From: Poriferisodalis sp965208895
GTDB taxonomy: Bacteria > Actinomycetota > Acidimicrobiia > Acidimicrobiales > Poriferisodalaceae
NCBI RefSeq assembly: GCF_965208895.1
Contig: NZ_OZ242363.1
Coordinates: 3,224,001 to 3,288,000, forward strand
Length of the DNA: 64,000 nucleotides
Direction: 5' to 3'
Each line of letters begins with the position of its first letter. The stretch's first letter is position 1. Positions 40,360 to 48,785 of the stretch are shown here, piece after piece. The position numbers and the translations under genes are program-made. The notes under the pieces were generated by a model, which saw only the letters and a list, made by a program, of their open reading frames with translations, ran no database searches and had not been told where the DNA came from.

Positions 40360-42143
40360 CCGAGGCAGCGCACGCCGTGCATCAGCAATCGGGCCTCTTC
40401 CCGAGCGACGGCAGCGGTGATCCCGCGACTCTCGGCGGTCGTGCCCGCTCGGCGAAGTCGGATGCTGACGAGGAAGGCCGCGATCGCGATGTCGATGACG
40501 TTTCCGGGTCTCGCGCCGAGAGCCTACGTAAGTCCAAGGATGTCCCCGGATCACATGCGGGAGCGGAATCCGAGTCGCAGATTCGGAGTTCGATGCTGTG
40601 GGCTGCCTACGGCGACGCGCTCGGTTTCATAAGCGAGCTGACGGACCGCAAGGGCCTAGATCGCCGCACACATGGCAAGCCATTGGATCGGCTCATGGCC
40701 TGGCGGCGACGCGTTGGCGGCAGGCAGGGAACCGAGGTCGGGCTGCCCCCGGGGTGCTGGTCCGACGACACGCAGCTTCGAATGGCCGTGAGCAGGTCTA
40801 TGACCGGCCGCGGATTCGACGTCGAGACGTTTGCTCGGATCGAGCTTCCGGTCTGGCCGTCGTATTCCTTGGGCGGCGGCCGGGCGTCCAAGGCGGCTGC
40901 GAGAAACTTGGGCAAGCCTCGGACGCTGTGGTACGCCAACACGTTTCCTGGATGGGTCGATGCGGGCGGCAACGGCGCAGCGATGCGAATTCAGCCGCAT
41001 GTGTGGGCTTCGAGTGACCACGAGGACGACTTCGCGCTCGACGTGGTCTCCGACAGCGTCTGCACCCACGGCCATCCTCGCGCCATCGTGGGCGCTTGTT
41101 TCCATGCGGCGACGCTCGCCCATTGCCTGAGACACGGCTCGGTGCCGGTCCTCGACGAATGCCACCACATTGCCGCTCGAATTCAGGCTTGGATCCTGCC
41201 GATCGAGACCCATCCGAATCTGGGATCCACATGGATGAGACTCTGGCAGGACACGGCGGGGAAGTCGTTCGGAGAAGGGTGGGATGCAGCAATTGGTGAA
41301 CTGCATCAGGCCATCGGTGACGCCGAGGGCTGTGTCGTCAAGGCCGAACACGCCGAGGTGGCCTACCGCAGGATCGTTGAGCGCCTCAGCCTGACCGATG
41401 CTCGCCAGCGAGGTAGTGGGATCCTGACGACCGTCGCTGCAGCGGCCTTGGCAGTGGCCGCCCGTGACGCATACGAAGCGGTCGTTGTAGCCGCTGGTGC
41501 TGTGGGCACCGATACCGACACGATTGCGACCATGGCCGGGGCGCTGCTGGGTGCCTGCGATTCTGCCGATGTGCTGCCGGAAGAGCCTCTCGACAGCGAG
41601 TATCTGCGGAGCGAAGCACGCCGTCTAGCTGCGCTTGGTCGAGGCGAATCGGTCAAGGCTCATGCCTATCCAGACGTGCTGACGTGGACTGCGCCGAAAG
41701 CCCAAGCGGATGCACTCGCCAAGAGCGATGGCCGTTTGGTGGTCGAGGGCCTCGGCCCCGTGCAGGAAATCGGAACGGACATCGTTCGTGCAGCCAGTGA
41801 TGAATTCGGCTGGCAGTGGGTGACGACAGCTTTCGGCCAAACGCTGTTGGTCAAGCGGCGTCCGAACCTGCGAGAACTCAGCAAGGGCAACATCGAACAG
41901 CCGCCAATGAAGCGGAAAGAGACACTGCGTCACAAGTCCAATCCCGCCCGGAAGGCAGCAAGCAGTTCACCGCCAAAGCCGCTGGATCGCGGACTCTGCG
42001 TGGATGATGCGATAGACCACGCCCGGAAAAACATCGCTGAAGACGAAGCCCTCGGTTACACCGTCCGGCGAGTAGCGCGTGATGGAACGGCCGACGACCT
42101 TGCTGCTTTGGTGACGGCTCTCCGCGACGATCTGCGCCGCTGA
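40356..42143 (+). CDS. ADP-ribosylglycohydrolase (DraG/ARH type) with N- and C-terminal extensions, putative antitoxin of the DarT-like protein
   Basis: Protein of 595 aa. The ARH fold starts near residue 78 with SSMLWAAYGDALGF, followed by the metal-binding GCWSDDTQLRMAV (S136-D-D-T139), GGNGAAMRI, and the second metal site GTDTDTIATMAGALLGA (Asp 386 and 388). All expected Mg-binding acidic residues are present, so removal of ADP-ribose is plausible. Residues 1-75 look disordered, and residues 440-595 form an extra domain with a Lys/Pro-rich linker. Known DarT systems use a macrodomain (DarG) or NADAR protein instead; an ARH in that position is unusual. ATGA overlap with darT-like fixes stoichiometry, as in toxin-antitoxin pairs. 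Confidence 0.85.
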   Translation: MTEAAHAVHQQSGLFPSDGSGDPATLGGRARSAKSDADEEGRDRDVDDVSGSRAESLRKSKDVPGSHAGAESESQIRSSMLWAAYGDALGFISELTDRKGLDRRTHGKPLDRLMAWRRRVGGRQGTEVGLPPGCWSDDTQLRMAVSRSMTGRGFDVETFARIELPVWPSYSLGGGRASKAAARNLGKPRTLWYANTFPGWVDAGGNGAAMRIQPHVWASSDHEDDFALDVVSDSVCTHGHPRAIVGACFHAATLAHCLRHGSVPVLDECHHIAARIQAWILPIETHPNLGSTWMRLWQDTAGKSFGEGWDAAIGELHQAIGDAEGCVVKAEHAEVAYRRIVERLSLTDARQRGSGILTTVAAAALAVAARDAYEAVVVAAGAVGTDTDTIATMAGALLGACDSADVLPEEPLDSEYLRSEARRLAALGRGESVKAHAYPDVLTWTAPKAQADALAKSDGRLVVEGLGPVQEIGTDIVRAASDEFGWQWVTTAFGQTLLVKRRPNLRELSKGNIEQPPMKRKETLRHKSNPARKAASSSPPKPLDRGLCVDDAIDHARKNIAEDEALGYTVRRVARDGTADDLAALVTALRDDLRR

Positions 42144-42466
42144 AGACCACTCACCGACGGCATCACTGAAGATGGCCATTTGTCGTCCCGACCCCCGACC
42201 CTCGATTGTCGCCCGCCAGGTCGGACGCGCTGCCTCAGCAGCGGAACGTCACCTGCTGATCTGGGTGGACCACGCCGTTCAGATGTCCTGCCGGCCGTCG
42301 CACCAAGAGATGACGGCGGCTCTCCCGTATCGCTGCTTAGGCCGCGTCGGCTGGTGCAGTCGCGGCAGACCCTGCCGAATTCGAGATCACGCATCGGTGT
42401 CGGCTGACGAGCCTATGTTGGTGCGGCTTATGCGCAAGGCGGCGTGGAAGTGGACGCGAGAGGCGA
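42144..42466. other. Junction region between the cassette and the right direct repeat
   Basis: No gene is supported in these 323 bp. It contains a 54-bp segment (42225-42278) nearly identical to 36387-36440, the 3' part of the frameshifted nuclease-like gene. The region therefore looks like rearrangement debris. It must also hold the promoter of the EVE-like gene. Confidence 0.6.
42225..42278 (+). repeat. 54-bp duplicated fragment of the 35816-36645 gene
   Basis: Nearly identical to 36387-36440 (both read AASAAERHLLIWVD in translation), with about three mismatches. The offset (5838 bp) differs from that of the long repeats (5271 bp), implying a deletion of about 567 bp between them on the right side, or extra sequence on the left. 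Confidence 0.8.
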
Positions 42467-42940
42467 ATGATGAACTTTGACCTGCCCGACGAATTCCGCG
42501 AAGCCGCGACCTACTTGCTCACGTGGAATCCGGACGATTGGGAGCTGACCGTCGAGGAGTACTACGCGCGTGTGCTGATCACCGTCACAGCCGGTGGCTT
42601 CATGAGCGGGTGGACGCTCGGCACGAACTTCCGGCAGATGCAGCCCGGAGACGAGGTGCTGGTCTATCGCCATGGCGGCTTCGGCGGGATCGTCGCCCAT
42701 GGATTTGCCGTGTGCGAACCGTATCCAGGCGACGCGGACGGCAACGAGGTAGACGAGTCCTCGATGGAGGCGTGGTGGGTTCAGGTTGCTTGGCAGGCGT
42801 GGAAGCCGCTCGAGGTGAGGCTGCGGCCCGAAGAACTGGCTGAGTTAGCGCCGGAGACTTTCGGGGGGCCGATCAGGGCATCAGGGCATCGTGTTGCCGC
42901 CGAGGAAGCCGACGCATTGCGCGACGCCTTCTACCGCTGA
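42467..42940 (+). CDS. EVE / PUA-like domain protein
   Basis: Protein of 157 aa. Pattern TYLLTWNPDDWELTVEEYY, GGFMSGWTLGTNFRQMQPGD, EVLVYRHGGFGGIVAHGFAV fits the EVE/PUA-like fold found N-terminal to nucleases or as single-domain reader proteins that bind modified bases. The remaining residues (EAWWVQVAWQAWKPLEVRLR) complete the barrel. ATG at 42467 and 42470 are both possible. It lies 11 bp upstream of the SWIM gene and is co-transcribed with it. A truncated twin is at 37226-37657. Role unknown; such readers often accompany modification-dependent restriction or DNA repair. Confidence 0.65.
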   Translation: MMNFDLPDEFREAATYLLTWNPDDWELTVEEYYARVLITVTAGGFMSGWTLGTNFRQMQPGDEVLVYRHGGFGGIVAHGFAVCEPYPGDADGNEVDESSMEAWWVQVAWQAWKPLEVRLRPEELAELAPETFGGPIRASGHRVAAEEADALRDAFYR

Positions 42941-43460
42941 GCCTTGGTCTCGTGAGCATCGCCGACGAATTGGGTGCGACGCTTGATGTTCGCATGGTCG
43001 GGGACCTCGCCGGCCCGGCTGTGTTCGAGCGCGGCGTCGGGTACTGGGAAGACGGCCGAGTGGAGTCGCTGGCTGAAGGGGACGGTCGGCTGCAAGCGAC
43101 GGTGCGCGGCACCGTGCCCTATGGCGTCGAGATGTGGTTCGACGATGACAGCCTGGGGTGGACATGCTCATGCCCGGCAGCCGAGGACGGCTCGTTCTGC
43201 AAGCACTGCACTGCGGTTGCTCTGGTGCTGACCTACGGTGACGAGCCGTCGGACGGAACCGACGCAACGCAGCCGACGAACGCGGCCGAGCAGAGCACCG
43301 ACGGCGAACTGCTCGCGGACTTCGTCGGCCGGCTCGAACGCGAGCGGCTCGCGGAGATTGTGCTGAGCCAATCGGCCGCTGACTGGCGACTGCGAGAGCA
43401 ATTGCTGCTGGAAGCCAGAGCCGAACGGGGCCTGGGACTCGACATCGCGCAGTGGCGCGA
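42531..43460 (+). repeat. Right long direct repeat (partner at 37260-38177)
   Basis: About 930 bp, including most of the EVE-like gene and the first 170 codons of the SWIM gene. It contains 12 bp absent from the left copy. The right copy is continuous with intact genes on both sides, so it is the likelier ancestral locus. Confidence 0.88.
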
Positions 43461-44844
43461 GACAATCGACAACGCGTTCAGCTTCGGCGAGCTCGACCGG
43501 CGTGGCTATGCGCACTACCGCGACACCGCTGACTGGGCAGACGAGGTGAACGACGTGATCGACGCCCTCGCCGAGCTCGTCGACGCGGGTTACGGCGAGG
43601 CGGCAGCGGAACTCGCTGAGCACGCGTACATGAGGACCGATCTCGCAATGGGCGAGATCTACGACGAGGACGGCACGCTGATGATGGTCGGCGAGCGGCT
43701 GGCGGACCTGCATTTGCAGGCATGCGAGGCAGGATCGCCCGATCCCGTGCGACTCGCGCAGCGCTTGGCAAAGCTGGAGCTCGACTACGAACTGGAAGCG
43801 TTCTGCCGGTCTGCGGCGCTCTATGCGGATGTGCTGGGGCCGACAGGGCTCGCGGCGTTCCGCGAGGCTGTCGAGCCGAGCTGGCAGCAGATAGACCCGT
43901 CGGGCAGCAGTGCCACCGCTGCCGCCACGACCAGCAGCAGTGGTGAGCCAAGCTGGCTGCGGATCGACCCGTCGGACAGCAAGCAGCGTGCTCGGGACTA
44001 CCGCGCCCGGGAAGCGATGATCGGATGGGCGCTCGCCACCGGTGATCCGGACGCGCTCGTTGATGCGCATCGGCGTGAGCGCATCCGCCCGAACGAGACG
44101 CTGGAGATCGCTCGAGCGTATGAGGCCGCCGGGCGCGATGACGAAGCGGTGAACTGGGCGCGCACAGGGCTTGCCGACTACGGCCACGGTGCGTGGCAGG
44201 CGGGCGAGCTGCGCGATTTCTTGGCTGGGAAGCTGCGTGAGCAGGGCAATCCAGGCGCAGCGGTCGATCTGTACTGGAACGCGTTCACTGCCAGCCCATC
44301 GCTCGAGGCGTGCCGGACACTGGTGCGCCAAGACGACCGACCAGACTGTCCAGACTGGCTGGAACGCTGCTTGCGGCATCTGCGCAGCCGCTTGGAGACG
44401 AGTTCCTCGACGGGGCCATCGCCGCCGACACTGCCGACCGATGTCATGGCCACGGCTGGGGACATCGCACCGGCACCGGCGACCGTCCTCGTCGAGATTC
44501 TGCTGTATGAGGGCCGTGCCGACGAGGCGTGGGCGACGGCATTGCAGCACGGCACCAACTGGCAGCTGTGGATGGCGCTCGCACGTGCGCGTGAGGCGAC
44601 GGCGCCCCGTGATTCGATTGCGATCTACGAATCGCAGGCGCTGGCAGTAATCAATCGCAAGAAGGCGAACCAGTACCGCGTCGCTGTCGATCTGCTGTCT
44701 CGGATACGGCGCTTGGCCGCTGACGCCGGCGATCCGACGCTGTTCAATTCGCTGCTGCACCGCGTCAGAACCGATCACAAGGCGAAGCGTCGCCTCCAAA
44801 GCGAGATGCAAGGCCTCGCGCCACTGGCAGAGGAACTGACATGA
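42952..44844 (+). CDS. SWIM zinc-finger protein, full length
   Basis: Protein of 630 aa. The SWIM motif C-x-C ... C-x-H is seen at WTCSCPAAEDGSFCKHC (C72, C74, C83, H85), within an N-terminal domain for DNA or protein binding. The rest is a helical, TPR-like array (e.g. LADLHLQACEAGSPDPVRLA, EIARAYEAAGRDDEAVNW, AGELRDFLAGKLREQGNPGA), as in SWIM proteins linked to SWI2/SNF2 complexes. It starts at GTG 42952 and its stop overlaps the next gene by ATGA. Function in bacteria is not well defined. A truncated, ligand-mutated twin is at 37669-38177. Confidence 0.8.
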   Translation: MSIADELGATLDVRMVGDLAGPAVFERGVGYWEDGRVESLAEGDGRLQATVRGTVPYGVEMWFDDDSLGWTCSCPAAEDGSFCKHCTAVALVLTYGDEPSDGTDATQPTNAAEQSTDGELLADFVGRLERERLAEIVLSQSAADWRLREQLLLEARAERGLGLDIAQWRETIDNAFSFGELDRRGYAHYRDTADWADEVNDVIDALAELVDAGYGEAAAELAEHAYMRTDLAMGEIYDEDGTLMMVGERLADLHLQACEAGSPDPVRLAQRLAKLELDYELEAFCRSAALYADVLGPTGLAAFREAVEPSWQQIDPSGSSATAAATTSSSGEPSWLRIDPSDSKQRARDYRAREAMIGWALATGDPDALVDAHRRERIRPNETLEIARAYEAAGRDDEAVNWARTGLADYGHGAWQAGELRDFLAGKLREQGNPGAAVDLYWNAFTASPSLEACRTLVRQDDRPDCPDWLERCLRHLRSRLETSSSTGPSPPTLPTDVMATAGDIAPAPATVLVEILLYEGRADEAWATALQHGTNWQLWMALARAREATAPRDSIAIYESQALAVINRKKANQYRVAVDLLSRIRRLAADAGDPTLFNSLLHRVRTDHKAKRRLQSEMQGLAPLAEELT

Positions 44845-45278
44845 GTGAGACGGCCCAGCCTGCTTCGGCGCCGGCGGCATCGGGGCACTGCCTGTGCGGT
44901 GGTGTGGCCTACGAGGTGCACGGACCGATCCGCCAGGTGTGGAACTGCCACTGCTGGCGGTGCCGTCGCTGGACGGGGCACTTCATGGCGGCGACGGGAT
45001 GCAAGACCGCCGACCTGCGGCTGGTCACCGATGCCGCTCTGGTGTGGCACCGTCCAGCCGACGACCCCAACGTGGCCTACGGCTTCTGCGGGGAGTGCGG
45101 CGGTTCGCTGTTCTGGAAGGTGGCGGAAGGCGAACCGCAACAGATCGACACCACTGCGATCTGCGCCGGCACCCTCGACCTCCCCTCGGGCTTGCACACC
45201 GAACTGGCCATCTTCGTCGACGATGCCGCCGACTACCACGCTGTGGACTCGACAATTCCCACCCGGGGCCACGAATAG
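44841..45278 (+). CDS. GFA / CENP-V-family zinc protein
   Basis: Protein of 145 aa of the glutathione-dependent formaldehyde-activating (GFA) fold. Cysteine pairs are visible in GHCLCGGVAYEV (about 15-26), WNCHCWRCRRWTGHF (about 34-48), and GFCGECGGSLFWK (about 74-86), the layout that binds two zinc ions. Most homologues lack a proven enzymatic role. ATG 44841 overlaps the SWIM stop, so it is the last gene of the EVE-SWIM-GFA transcript. It converges on the flavoprotein gene 45297-46097. Confidence 0.88.
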   Translation: MSETAQPASAPAASGHCLCGGVAYEVHGPIRQVWNCHCWRCRRWTGHFMAATGCKTADLRLVTDAALVWHRPADDPNVAYGFCGECGGSLFWKVAEGEPQQIDTTAICAGTLDLPSGLHTELAIFVDDAADYHAVDSTIPTRGHE

Positions 45279-45296
45279 ATCAACTGCGGGCGAGCT

Positions 45297-46097
45297 TCAC
45301 GTGTCGTAGACGGCGTCGTCGATCTCGCCTGGCGCCACACTCAGACCTTCTGGCCCGAAGGCTGCGCGGTCCTGCCAGGGATCTTCAGCCCTCGTGAGTT
45401 CGCTGGACAGGCGGGTGTCGGGGGTGCGGTGGGCGAGGTTCGCTACCGCTGGCGGCGTGGGGATGCCTTCGGTGAGGTCGGCGGCGGGCGTCGGCAGTTC
45501 GAAGCGGGTGGTGAGCGGGACGACACCGGCCCACCAGTCGCCGGCCATGTCCTCGGCGTCGTCGACGGGGTCGCCGGTGCGGACCTTGGCCGATGCCTCT
45601 GCGAGCGGGAGTTCCAGGACGAGCGTGGCTCGAAAATCCTCGGCACTCGGCGGCCGGGAGGTGTCCCAGTTGGCGACGATGTGATCGGTCACCAGCTTGA
45701 GCGCCCGTTCCTTGGCCGCCGCTTCCTCGATGCGACGGGCACGACCGCGCACCACGACGCAGCGGTAGTTCATCGAGTTGTGGAACGGCGTCCGAGCCAT
45801 CACCAGCCCGTCGAGGTGAGTGACGGTCACGCAGATCTCGGTGCCTTCGCCGGAGTTCAGCAAGTGGTTCGCCAGCGCCCCGTGCAGGTACAGGTTCTCT
45901 TCGTCGCGGCCATAGGCCATCGGCAGCACCAGCGGCCCGTCAGGCGTGTCAATACCGACGTGTGCGATCAGCCCGGCGTCGAGGATCTCGGCCATCTCAT
46001 CGCGGCCGTAGCGACCCCGCTCGGCCATGCGCCGCAGCCTCGTTCGGGCCGACGGTGCCTGCGCGCTGTTCCTGTCTGACTCGCTTGATTCGCTCAC
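45297..46097 (-). CDS. Pyridoxamine 5'-phosphate oxidase-like flavin/F420-binding protein
   Basis: Protein of 266 aa with a split-barrel flavin-binding domain of the PNPOx-like/NimA type: EILDAGLIAHVGIDTPDGPL, VLPMAYGRDEENLYLHGA, LANHLLNSGEGTEICVTVTH, LDGLVMARTPFHNSMNYRCVVVRG. The second half (DDAEDMAGDWWAGVVPLTTR) fits the FMN_bind_2/heme-degrading HugZ-like outline. The C-terminal 60 residues are Pro/Thr-rich and probably disordered. GTG 46097 is chosen since the longer frame upstream is the antisense tail of a remnant gene. Substrate unknown; it may act as a general flavin reductase or in antioxidant protection. Confidence 0.8.
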   Translation of the reverse strand: MSESSESDRNSAQAPSARTRLRRMAERGRYGRDEMAEILDAGLIAHVGIDTPDGPLVLPMAYGRDEENLYLHGALANHLLNSGEGTEICVTVTHLDGLVMARTPFHNSMNYRCVVVRGRARRIEEAAAKERALKLVTDHIVANWDTSRPPSAEDFRATLVLELPLAEASAKVRTGDPVDDAEDMAGDWWAGVVPLTTRFELPTPAADLTEGIPTPPAVANLAHRTPDTRLSSELTRAEDPWQDRAAFGPEGLSVAPGEIDDAVYDT

Positions 46098-46149
46098 GCC
46101 AGCACCGTACGCGGCACGCGCCCCGCCTACCCACCGATATATCGATGCT

Positions 46150-46449
46150 GGTTTCCAGGTCGCCGTATGGGGCAACCCGCCCCAGGCGTCTAAGCAGCGG
46201 GCGGACGCGTTCGACGGTCTCGGCGTCGCCGCCTGCGAACAGCGCGAGCGTTCCGTTGCGTGCGCCGTCCACGGCACCGGTCACCGGCAAGTCGACCACC
46301 GTCACACTTGGTGGTGCCTCGTTAGCCAGGCGCTGGATCAGCTCGGGACGGCTGGTCGTCAAGTCCACCCAGATCGAGCCCGCTGACAGCGCTGCGAGCG
46401 CGCCCGAATCGCACACCACTGCTGCAACAACCGGAAGGCTCGCGTATCC
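46150..46449 (-). pseudogene. Internal fragment of a 3-hydroxyisobutyrate dehydrogenase-like gene
   Basis: Translation SIWVDLTTSRPELIQRLANE, then VTVVDLPVTGAVDGARNGTL, ALFAGGDAETVERVRPLLRRLG is the middle of a beta-hydroxyacid dehydrogenase: the D-x-T-T substrate strand and the LPVTGAVxGA loop. The N-terminal GxGxxG Rossmann motif and the C-terminal helical domain with the catalytic Lys are absent. It overlaps the 5' end of the neighbouring flavoprotein gene region. Non-functional remnant. Confidence 0.75.
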
Positions 46450-46497
46450 GCGCGGCTGCTTAGGATGACCGGCGACCAGTCAACGAGGGGGCGTGCC

Positions 46498-47730
46498 ATG
46501 AAGTTCGGGATTTTCTACGAGCTGCAGCTGCCGAGGCCGTGGAACGACGATTCCGAGTACGTCCTGTTCCAGCAGGCACTCGACCAGATCGAACTGGCCG
46601 ACAAGCTCGGCTACGACTACGCGTGGGAGGTCGAGCACCATTTTCTCGAGGAATACAGCCACAGCTCCGCGCCCGAGGTCTTCCTGGCGGCGGCCAGCCA
46701 GCGCACGAAGAGCATCCGCCTCGGGCACGGCATCGTGCAGCTGCCCACCAACCATCCAGCCCGCGTCGCTGAACGGGTCTCCACCCTCGACATCGTCAGC
46801 GGCGGCCGGGTCGAACTCGGCATCGGCGAAGGCTCGTCGGTCACCGAACTGCACCCCTTCGATCGCCGCTTCCGCGACAAGCGCGTCGTCTGGGAAGACG
46901 CCGTGCGCTGCCTCATGCCGATGTTCCAGGAGGTGAATCACTCCTACGACGGGGAGATCTTCAAGTTCCCGGCCCGCAACGTGGTGCCCAAGCCGTACCA
47001 GAAGCCGCACCCGCCCTTGTGGGTGGCATGCAGCCAGCTCGACACGATCGTCATGGCGGCCCAGCGAGGCATGGGAGCGCTGGGCTTCTCGTTCGTGTCG
47101 GCCGACGCAGCCCGCGCCTGGGTGAACGCCTACTACCTCAACTACCTCAACCACCTCGACCTGCTGTGCGACTACCAGACCAACCCCGGCGTGGCGGTCG
47201 TCAGCCCGTTCATGTGCGCGGAGACCGACGAGGAAGCCCAGGCCAAGGCCGAAGGCTGGACGTTCTTCCAGTTCTCGCTGGTCTTCTACAACTCCCACGG
47301 CCCCGTCGAGCCGGGCTCGGTCAACCTGTGGGACGAGTACCAGGAGTGGAAGAAGTCGCCGAAAGGGCAGAAGGCCAGCAACAACGTCGGCTTGGTGGGC
47401 TCACCCGAGACCATCCGACGGAAGCTGGAGATGTACGAGGACGCTCACGTGGATCAGCTCATCCTGCTGAACCAGGCCGGCAAGAACACCCACGAGGACA
47501 TCTGCTCGAGCCTGGAGCTGTTCGCCGCTGAGGTCATGGGGGAATTTCACGAGCGCGACGCCGAACACCAAGACTGGAAGTCAGCGGTGCTGGCCGGCGA
47601 CGTCCTCCTCGACGACATCGACACCGACCTGTTCCAGGTGATCACCAACCAGACCCCGGTGGAAAAACGCGAGGAAATCGAGCGCAAGCAGCGCGAGGCC
47701 CGCGCCCGCCAAGCAGTCGGGCTCAGCTAG
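46498..47730 (+). CDS. LLM-class flavin-dependent oxidoreductase, second paralogue
   Basis: Luciferase-like TIM barrel of 410 aa. It starts MKFGIFYELQLPRPWND and keeps the AWEVEHHFLEEYSHSSAP block (about 41-58), IRLGHGIVQLPTNHP, and the C-terminal ICSSLELFAAEVMGEFHER. It is a paralogue of 6424-7683; both share an N-terminal half more conserved than the C-terminus. GAGGGGGC precedes ATG 46498. It converges on the haloalkane dehalogenase with one base between stops, so the two transcripts overlap. Substrate unknown. Confidence 0.88.
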   Translation: MKFGIFYELQLPRPWNDDSEYVLFQQALDQIELADKLGYDYAWEVEHHFLEEYSHSSAPEVFLAAASQRTKSIRLGHGIVQLPTNHPARVAERVSTLDIVSGGRVELGIGEGSSVTELHPFDRRFRDKRVVWEDAVRCLMPMFQEVNHSYDGEIFKFPARNVVPKPYQKPHPPLWVACSQLDTIVMAAQRGMGALGFSFVSADAARAWVNAYYLNYLNHLDLLCDYQTNPGVAVVSPFMCAETDEEAQAKAEGWTFFQFSLVFYNSHGPVEPGSVNLWDEYQEWKKSPKGQKASNNVGLVGSPETIRRKLEMYEDAHVDQLILLNQAGKNTHEDICSSLELFAAEVMGEFHERDAEHQDWKSAVLAGDVLLDDIDTDLFQVITNQTPVEKREEIERKQREARARQAVGLS

Positions 47731-47731
47731 C

Positions 47732-48610
47732 TCAGCGGTTCGCCAGCCAGTCGGCGATGGCTTGGCCGATCTCGTCGGGGCTGTCTTCCTGGCAGAAGTG
47801 ATTGCCTGCGACAGTCACCTCGGTCTGGTTCGGCCAGGTGCGGCAATAGTCGAGCTGCGGGCCGTTCAAGATCGCGCCCGGATCGGCGTTCACCAGCAGC
47901 TTCGGCACGTCTGAGCTCGACAGCCACTCGCCGTAGTCGGTCACGATCGCGGTGACGTCGGCCGGTTCGCCGTCGATCGGGATCTGGCGCGGCCACGTGA
48001 GGGTGGGGCGCCGGTGCTCGGGCTCGACGAACGGGCGCCGGTACTCGTTCATCTCCTCGTCGCTGAGCTTGCGGATGATCGAGCCGGGCAGCACAGCCTC
48101 GACGAAGAGATTCTTGGTAATCACCATCTCCTCGCCGGCAGGGGAGCGGAAGCCTTGGAAGATGCCGGCCGCTGCCTCAGGCCACTCGGCCCAAGACATC
48201 GGCCGAACAATGGCCTCCATGTAGGCGATGCCGCCTACGCGGTCGCGGTGCCGGTTGGCCCAGTCGAAGCCGAGCGCCGAGCCCCAGTCGTGGATCACGA
48301 AGGTGATGTTGTCGCCGAGGTCGAGTTGGTCGAGCAAGCCGTCGAGGTACTCGCGATGCTCCACGAACCGGTACGAGTCGGGACCGGTGTCGTCCAGCTT
48401 GTCCGAATCGCCCTGGCCGATCAGATCGGGTACGACAACTCGGGCATGCGGCCGGACGTGGGGCACGATGTTGCGCCACAGGTACGACGACGTCGGGTTG
48501 CCGTGCAGGAACACGACCGCATCGCCCGAGCCCGAGTCGTGGTACGCCATCTGCTTGCCGTTGACGGTTGCGTAGGACTTGGAAAGCGGTTCGCCAGAGT
48601 GGGTTGCCAT
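47732..48610 (-). CDS. Haloalkane dehalogenase, LinB/DhaA-like (HLD-II)
   Basis: Alpha/beta-hydrolase of 292 aa that replaces halogen with hydroxyl in haloalkanes. The nucleophile is Asp 108 in FVIHDWGSALGF, halide-binding residues are Asn 38 (HGNPTSSYLW) and Trp 109, the catalytic acid is Glu 132 in IAYMEAIVRPMSWAEWPE, and the catalytic His 271 is in VAGNHFCQEDSP. This is nearly the same numbering as LinB (D108-E132-H272). AAGGAG stands 5 nt before ATG 48610, a strong ribosome-binding site. All triad and halide residues are intact, so dehalogenase activity is credible. Epoxide hydrolase is unlikely because the acid and halide sites match HLD-II. Confidence 0.9.
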   Translation of the reverse strand: MATHSGEPLSKSYATVNGKQMAYHDSGSGDAVVFLHGNPTSSYLWRNIVPHVRPHARVVVPDLIGQGDSDKLDDTGPDSYRFVEHREYLDGLLDQLDLGDNITFVIHDWGSALGFDWANRHRDRVGGIAYMEAIVRPMSWAEWPEAAAGIFQGFRSPAGEEMVITKNLFVEAVLPGSIIRKLSDEEMNEYRRPFVEPEHRRPTLTWPRQIPIDGEPADVTAIVTDYGEWLSSSDVPKLLVNADPGAILNGPQLDYCRTWPNQTEVTVAGNHFCQEDSPDEIGQAIADWLANR

Positions 48611-48785
48611 GAGTGCTCCTTCGTTCGGCCGGATCGGCACCACATCATGCCCGCCGCGCATACGCCCTGCACGAGTGCCCGAGCCATCCGCAACGGTGCC
48701 TGACGGTTGCGAGGCCTCACGGCGTCTGCTGCGTTGGATGGCCCTGAGGCCTAACGGCGTCGGCAGTGGCGCAAGATTCGATCGC

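Noticed and set aside
43168..44880. 570-codon minus-strand open frame opposite the SWIM gene
   Set aside because: Shadow of the SWIM reading frame; composition is Arg/Gln/His-rich with no motif.
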